From contig JACRCJ010000070.1 of assembly GCA_016219075.1 (NCBI GenBank), positions 1 through 8,667 of the forward strand: DNA of 8,667 nucleotides, written 5' to 3'. A program made the translations under genes and the position numbers. Below, piece by piece: positions 5,886 through 8,667 of the stretch. A model generated the notes under the pieces. It did no database searches. It was not told where the DNA came from and saw nothing but the letters and a program-made list of their open reading frames with translations. Positions within the stretch are counted from its first letter, which is position 1. Every line of letters begins with the position of its first letter. This stretch comes from Deltaproteobacteria bacterium. Its GTDB lineage: Bacteria; Desulfobacterota; GWC2-55-46.

Positions 5886-5916
5886 GGTCCGGGTCTTGGA
5901 CCCGGACCCTTTTTTT
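5886..5916 (+). terminator. Rho-independent terminator after phoU (first of three)
   Basis: GGTCCGGGTC (5886-5895) pairs perfectly with GACCCGGACC (5899-5908) around a TTG loop and is followed by seven T residues (5910-5916). It marks the end of the pst-phoU transcription unit. Confidence 0.92.
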
Positions 5917-5953
5917 GGGACCGAGGGGTTTTGAAGGAACGGAAATAAAGTCT

Positions 5954-5979
5954 CCCCGGGCTTAAAACCCCGGGGTTTT
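5954..5979. terminator. Second terminator-like hairpin after phoU
   Basis: CCCCGGG (5954-5960) pairs with CCCGGGG (5969-5975), followed by TTTTC. The same bases contain a perfect 16-bp palindrome, AAAACCCCGGGGTTTT (5964-5979), so the site could also act as a symmetrical binding site. Its T-tract is short, so it is weaker than its neighbours. Confidence 0.5.
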
Positions 5980-6018
5980 CAGAGAGTGAAAAATAAGGGA
6001 AAACAAAGGCATGATGAA

Positions 6019-6051
6019 GGCGGGCCCCTTGAGGGGCCCGCCTATTTTTTT
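6019..6051 (+). terminator. Third terminator in the phoU/TPR gap
   Basis: GGCGGGCCCC (6019-6028) pairs perfectly with GGGGCCCGCC (6033-6042) around a TTGA loop, and seven T residues follow after CTA (6045-6051). With the two hairpins before it, the phoU transcript is isolated from the next gene. Such stacking is stronger than one would expect for a simple operon end. Confidence 0.9.
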
Positions 6052-6159
6052 CTCTGTATCCCAGGTCACTTTTTTACAGGCGAAGAAATGGAAAAATAGC
6101 CCGTGCATACTCCTTTGAGGGAGGGCGGACTTTAAGACCGGGGAAAGGAGAACTGGCGC

Positions 6160-6807
6160 ATGATCTTCAAAAGGACTCTTTCATACAACCGCTCCGCGTC
6201 AATAGAGACCGCGGGAGAGGCCCGCACCAGGGGCAAGCTCAGGGTCGCGATCGCGGAGTACAAGAAGATACTGGCCGCAGACCCCGCCGACCACGCGGTC
6301 CACATGAAGATCGCCCCTCTCCTGGCCGAGGCCAAAAGCTACCCGGAGGCATGGAAGAGTTTCAGGGCCGCGGCCGAACGCTACGAAAAGGGCGGGTTTT
6401 TCAACAAGGCCGTCGGCGTATATACGCACGCGTCAAGGTGCATGCCAAAAGAGACTTACGCCTGGGAGGCCCTTTCCGGGCTGTATCTGTCGCAGGGGCT
6501 CAAGGCCGATGCCGTAAGCGTCCTTATGAAGGGGCATCTGAACTTCAGGGGGCGCAAACACCGGGACAAGGGCGTGAAGATGCTCAAAAACGCCTTTGAC
6601 ATACACCCGTGGGCGTTTGAGCCGACATACGCCCTGGCAGGGCTCCTTGCGAAGACCGGACGCAAAAAAGAGGCCCTGGTCCTCCTCGAAGGCCTTGCCG
6701 GAAAGAAGTCGGCCGAGAAGAGGAGAAAGGCCCTCCGGGCCGCCTTCACGATAAGCCCCGGTTTCTCCTATGCGTGGAGATGGCTCAAGGCTGCGGTCAA
6801 GAGGTAA
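6160..6807 (+). CDS. TPR-like helical repeat protein of unknown function
   Basis: The product is 215 residues with no signal peptide or membrane segment, so it is probably cytoplasmic. The sequence is a run of helix pairs with tetratricopeptide-like spacing: about 24-57 (GKLRVAIAEYKKILAADPADH, quoted by its start GKLRVAIAEYKK), 58-94, 95-130 and 148-190, where the phrases EYKKILAADP, AWEALSGLYLSQG and PTYALAGLLAKTGRKKEALVLLE (shown by its ends PTYALAG and EALVLLE) carry the typical A/G/Y/L/A/P positions. TPR proteins usually serve as scaffolds for protein partners, and no catalytic motif is visible. The C terminus is basic and rich in Lys/Arg and aromatic residues. A strong AAAGGAG (6144-6150) precedes the ATG. 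It is isolated by three terminators upstream and a gap of about 200 bases downstream, so it is probably transcribed alone. A TTTACA at 6073-6078 might be a -35, but no good -10 was found. Confidence 0.75.
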   Translation: MIFKRTLSYNRSASIETAGEARTRGKLRVAIAEYKKILAADPADHAVHMKIAPLLAEAKSYPEAWKSFRAAAERYEKGGFFNKAVGVYTHASRCMPKETYAWEALSGLYLSQGLKADAVSVLMKGHLNFRGRKHRDKGVKMLKNAFDIHPWAFEPTYALAGLLAKTGRKKEALVLLEGLAGKKSAEKRRKALRAAFTISPGFSYAWRWLKAAVKR

Positions 6808-6905
6808 GAACGCTTCGGCCTCTCCCTCCGTTAGGCGGATAAGATAAAAAATATCCAAAAAAGGCTTTTTTTAATGGTTTTTTCGCTTTAGGCCTTCAAG
6901 ACCGG

Positions 6906-6961
6906 TTCTCATGGCACAGGTTTGCGATTATACTTAAGATGCTGCGGAAATCTGATATACT
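6906..6961 (+). promoter_or_regulatory. Candidate sigma-70-type promoters for the barrel/charged-protein unit
   Basis: Two TATACT -10 hexamers lie at 6929-6934 and 6956-6961. The first has TTCTCA (6906-6911) at a 17-base spacer and the second has TTAAGA (6934-6939) at a 16-base spacer. Each -35 matches 4 of 6 consensus bases. The second -10 ends 51 bases before the ATG at 7013. The -10 calls are good, while the -35s are weak. The rest of the 6808-7012 gap is AT-rich around 6850-6885, with only weak, uncertain hairpins (for example GGATA with TATCC at about 6837-6858). Confidence 0.5.
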
Positions 6962-7012
6962 TTCAAGCACCGGCCCAGGCCGAAAAAATAAAGCACATAA
7001 CAAGAGGTAGAG

Positions 7013-7798
7013 ATGCGTAAAATACTGACAGGTCTGCTTTTGACGAGTTGCGTCTTTTTTGCCGCGTCTTTTGACGCCTCCGCCCAGCTGGGCTGGAAAC
7101 TGAGCGCCTCGGCCGAATACGAGACGGGGACATACGGAAGCGGCGACCGTACCGACACATGGTATCTGCCTGTGACGCTCAAACGGTACCTGCCTGAAGG
7201 CGAGATGTCCTTTACCGTCCCGTACATCCGGCAGAAGAGCGGCCCGGAGGTCGTGAATGTCGGCGGGACGAGCGTCAGGACAAGAAAAGCCGCGGGCCCG
7301 GTCGCCACGAACAGCGGCCTCGGGGACATCATCCTCAAGGGGAGCTACTATGTCTTTAAAGAGGACTACAAGGAGGGCTTCGACCTCTCGGCCGTAGCCA
7401 GGATAAAGCTCCCGACGGCTGATGAGGATAAGGGGCTCGGCACAGGCGAGTTCGACGAGGGCGTGGGCCTCGAGTTCGCAAAACAGCTCGGGGCGGACTG
7501 GTCGGTCTTTATCGACGCCTATTACACATTGATAGGAGACCCAAAGGGGGTAGACCTCAAGAACAGGTTCTCGTTCGACGCCGGGGTGGCCGCCAGGCTC
7601 AACGCCACGCTTACGGCGAGCGTATTCTACTCCCAGAACTCGGCCCTTCTGGAAGACTCGACCGCGCAGAGGGAGATCTCGGCGGCCCTTGATTACGAGG
7701 CCGCAAAAGACATTCGCCTCTTCGGGGGAGCGAGCGTCGGGCTTACGGGTACGAGTCAGGACTACGGGATAAACGGCGGAGTGAGCGTAAGGTTCTAA
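7013..7798 (+). CDS. Outer-membrane beta-barrel protein, transporter-like (Phenol_MetA_deg-type)
   Basis: The product is 261 residues. Residues 1-24 look like a Sec signal peptide with cleavage after ASA. The rest is a run of alternating beta strands with charged turns, ending in GGVSVRF, so the last residue is Phe as in BAM-inserted barrels. The stretch SGLGDIILKGSYYVF (about 102-116), with its early LPVTLKRYLPEG and later ARIKLPTADEDKGLGTG segments, resembles barrels annotated as 'putative MetA-pathway of phenol degradation' or simply 'transporter'. That name is historical and says little about the real substrate. About 10 to 12 strands seem possible. AGAGG precedes the ATG. The next gene begins 20 bases after the stop with a strong ribosome-binding site, so the two are probably co-transcribed. 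The substrate cannot be told from the sequence. Confidence 0.8.
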   Translation: MRKILTGLLLTSCVFFAASFDASAQLGWKLSASAEYETGTYGSGDRTDTWYLPVTLKRYLPEGEMSFTVPYIRQKSGPEVVNVGGTSVRTRKAAGPVATNSGLGDIILKGSYYVFKEDYKEGFDLSAVARIKLPTADEDKGLGTGEFDEGVGLEFAKQLGADWSVFIDAYYTLIGDPKGVDLKNRFSFDAGVAARLNATLTASVFYSQNSALLEDSTAQREISAALDYEAAKDIRLFGGASVGLTGTSQDYGINGGVSVRF

Positions 7799-7818
7799 CC
7801 TCAAAAGGAGAAGTGCCA

Positions 7819-8370
7819 ATGAAAAAGATATTCATGCTTTTAACCGCGTTACTCTTCGTCTTCTCTGTTTCAGCCGTTAAGGCTGCGGAGACAAAAAACG
7901 AAAAGAGGCTTGAGACGAAGGCCTCGGAGATCAACAGGATCGGCAGCGAAACCGGAGGGGAAAAGGCCGTTTTGGTCCGGCTTGAGAAGGAGTTCGGGGT
8001 GGATGAGGCGCGTATAAAAAGCCTGAGGGATCAAAAGCTCGGCTACGGCGAGGTCGCTATCACCCTCTCGCTCGCCAAGACCCTTCCGGGCGGCATCACT
8101 GACGAGAATGTAAACAAGATAATATCGATGCGCCAGGGGCCTCCCGTCACCGGCTGGGGCAAGGTAGCTCAGCAGCTCGGCGTGAAGCTCGGGCCCGTGG
8201 TAAGCGGGGTCGAGAAGGTAAGGTCCGAGACGCGTAAAGAGCTCAAGAAAACCGAGCGGAAAGAGAAGATGGAAAGGCGCGAAAAGGGAGAGAAGCCTGA
8301 AAAGATGGAACGCATGGAACGGCCGGAGAAGCCGGAACACCCCGAGACCCCCGGCCACGGACGCAGATAA
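7819..8370 (+). CDS. Secreted or periplasmic hypothetical protein with a highly charged Lys/Glu/Arg/Pro tail
   Basis: The product is 183 residues. Residues 1-22 form a signal peptide (MKKIF, hydrophobic core, cleavage after VKA). The middle (about 40-130) is a predicted helical domain: LEKEFGVDEARIKSLRDQ, LGYGEVAITLSLAKTL, then VTGWGKVAQQLGVKLGPVVS, where the GYGE and GWGK phrases look like two related half-repeats. The last 45 or so residues are low complexity, built of EK, ER, MER and PEKPE units, and likely disordered or able to bind ions or a surface. The ATG at 7819 is preferred over the GTG at 7813 because AAAGGAG (7804-7810) is 8 bases from it but only 2 from the GTG. It probably shares a transcript with the barrel gene upstream, and a strong terminator follows. 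I do not recognise a characterised family. Confidence 0.8.
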   Translation: MKKIFMLLTALLFVFSVSAVKAAETKNEKRLETKASEINRIGSETGGEKAVLVRLEKEFGVDEARIKSLRDQKLGYGEVAITLSLAKTLPGGITDENVNKIISMRQGPPVTGWGKVAQQLGVKLGPVVSGVEKVRSETRKELKKTERKEKMERREKGEKPEKMERMERPEKPEHPETPGHGRR

Positions 8371-8393
8371 TAGAGACAAGACGGTTAAACTCA

Positions 8394-8429
8394 GGCGGGT
8401 CCGGTCGCAAGACCGGACCCGCCTTTTTT
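8394..8429 (+). terminator. Strong Rho-independent terminator after the charged-protein gene
   Basis: GGCGGGTCCGGTC (8394-8406) pairs perfectly with GACCGGACCCGCC (8411-8423), a 13-bp GC-rich stem capped by a GCAA (GNRA) tetraloop and followed by six T residues. It ends the two-gene unit that starts at 7013. Confidence 0.95.
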
Positions 8430-8480
8430 ATTTTTAATTTTCTGAAAACTCCGGGGCTTTAAGGACAGGGAGGGTTCATA

Positions 8481-8530
8481 GGCCGGCGGCAGGATAAGCG
8501 TCTGCCGGGTTGCGGAAAAAGCCGCCGGCC
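8481..8530. repeat. 10-bp perfect inverted repeat with a 30-base loop
   Basis: GGCCGGCGGC (8481-8490) is the exact reverse complement of GCCGCCGGCC (8521-8530). The loop contains GGTTGCGGAAAAA (8508-8520), which also occurs in the right repeat element at 4922-4934 (AG-GTTGCGGAAAAA context). It may be a fragment of, or relative to, the same repeat family. No gene is seen in 8430-8667, which otherwise holds only this and the site at its far end. Confidence 0.5.
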
Positions 8531-8617
8531 GTCATTGCGAATTCTATGACCTTGTCAAGCATTACACAGGAGCGTTGGGTTCAGCGATTTAAAGTTTTTG
8601 ATAAACGGCGTGCCGGA

Positions 8618-8653
8618 CTGTAAGACGGCTGTTATTATCTTGAGCAGTCTATT
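8618..8653 (+). promoter_or_regulatory. Pho-box-like site at the right edge
   Basis: CTGTAAG (8618-8624) and CTGTTAT (8629-8635) are 11 bp apart with a 4-bp spacer, as in the pstS operator. A weaker third unit, TTGAGCA (8640-8646), keeps the phase. A TCTATT (8648-8653), 4 of 6 to the -10 consensus, starts 13 bases after the second unit ends. Any gene it controls lies beyond the window on the + strand. Confidence 0.45.
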
Positions 8654-8667
8654 TGCGATGTTGTTAA

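Noticed and set aside
7013..7051. LTSC lipobox-like sequence in the signal region of the barrel protein
   Set aside because: The Cys would be residue 13, too early for a normal lipoprotein signal, and a better signal-peptidase I site (ASA) follows at residue 24. The protein is also a predicted barrel.

Overview
The window is a phosphate-acquisition locus from a Gram-negative bacterium. It holds the high-affinity phosphate ABC transporter genes pstS, pstC, pstA and pstB and the regulator gene phoU, all on the + strand. The C-terminal end of an outer-membrane beta-barrel lies upstream. Downstream are a TPR-like gene and a two-gene unit for a second outer-membrane barrel and a secreted, highly charged protein. 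Outer-membrane proteins with a C-terminal Phe and signal peptides show a diderm envelope. GC-rich genes that favour AUA (Ile) and AGG (Arg), with many strong hairpin terminators, would fit Desulfobacterota- or Nitrospirota-like lineages, but the phylum is an inference with low confidence.

Layout: 1-242, end of a porin-like gene. 243-874, a long gene-free region with a terminator (288-327), a G-rich foldable stretch (439-591), a perfect hairpin (648-670), a second copy of the same terminator (679-715) and a Pho-box promoter (743-787). 875-1918, pstS. 1919-2364, a folded repeat element (1927-2153) followed by a Pho-box-like site and leader hairpins. 2365-4900, pstC-pstA-pstB, overlapping end to start. 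4901-5173, a second copy of the folded repeat in inverted orientation (4904-5070). 5174-5839, phoU. 5840-6159, three successive hairpin terminators. 6160-6807, the TPR-like gene. 7013-8370, the barrel gene and the charged secreted protein gene, closed by a strong terminator (8394-8429). 8430-8667, an inverted repeat and another Pho-box-like site at the window edge.

Functionally, PstS captures phosphate in the periplasm, PstC and PstA form the membrane channel, PstB hydrolyses ATP, and PhoU links transporter state to the PhoR/PhoB two-component system, whose genes are not in this window. Sites with 11-bp-phased CTGTAA-type repeats occur before pstS, before pstC and at the right edge, so PhoB control is likely.

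The most unusual feature is the pair of inverted, multi-hairpin repeats that fill the pstS/pstC and pstB/phoU gaps and bracket pstCAB. One stem shows three compensatory base-pair changes between the copies, which points to selection for, or maintenance of, a folded nucleic acid rather than a protein. Every function suggested for these repeats is inference.
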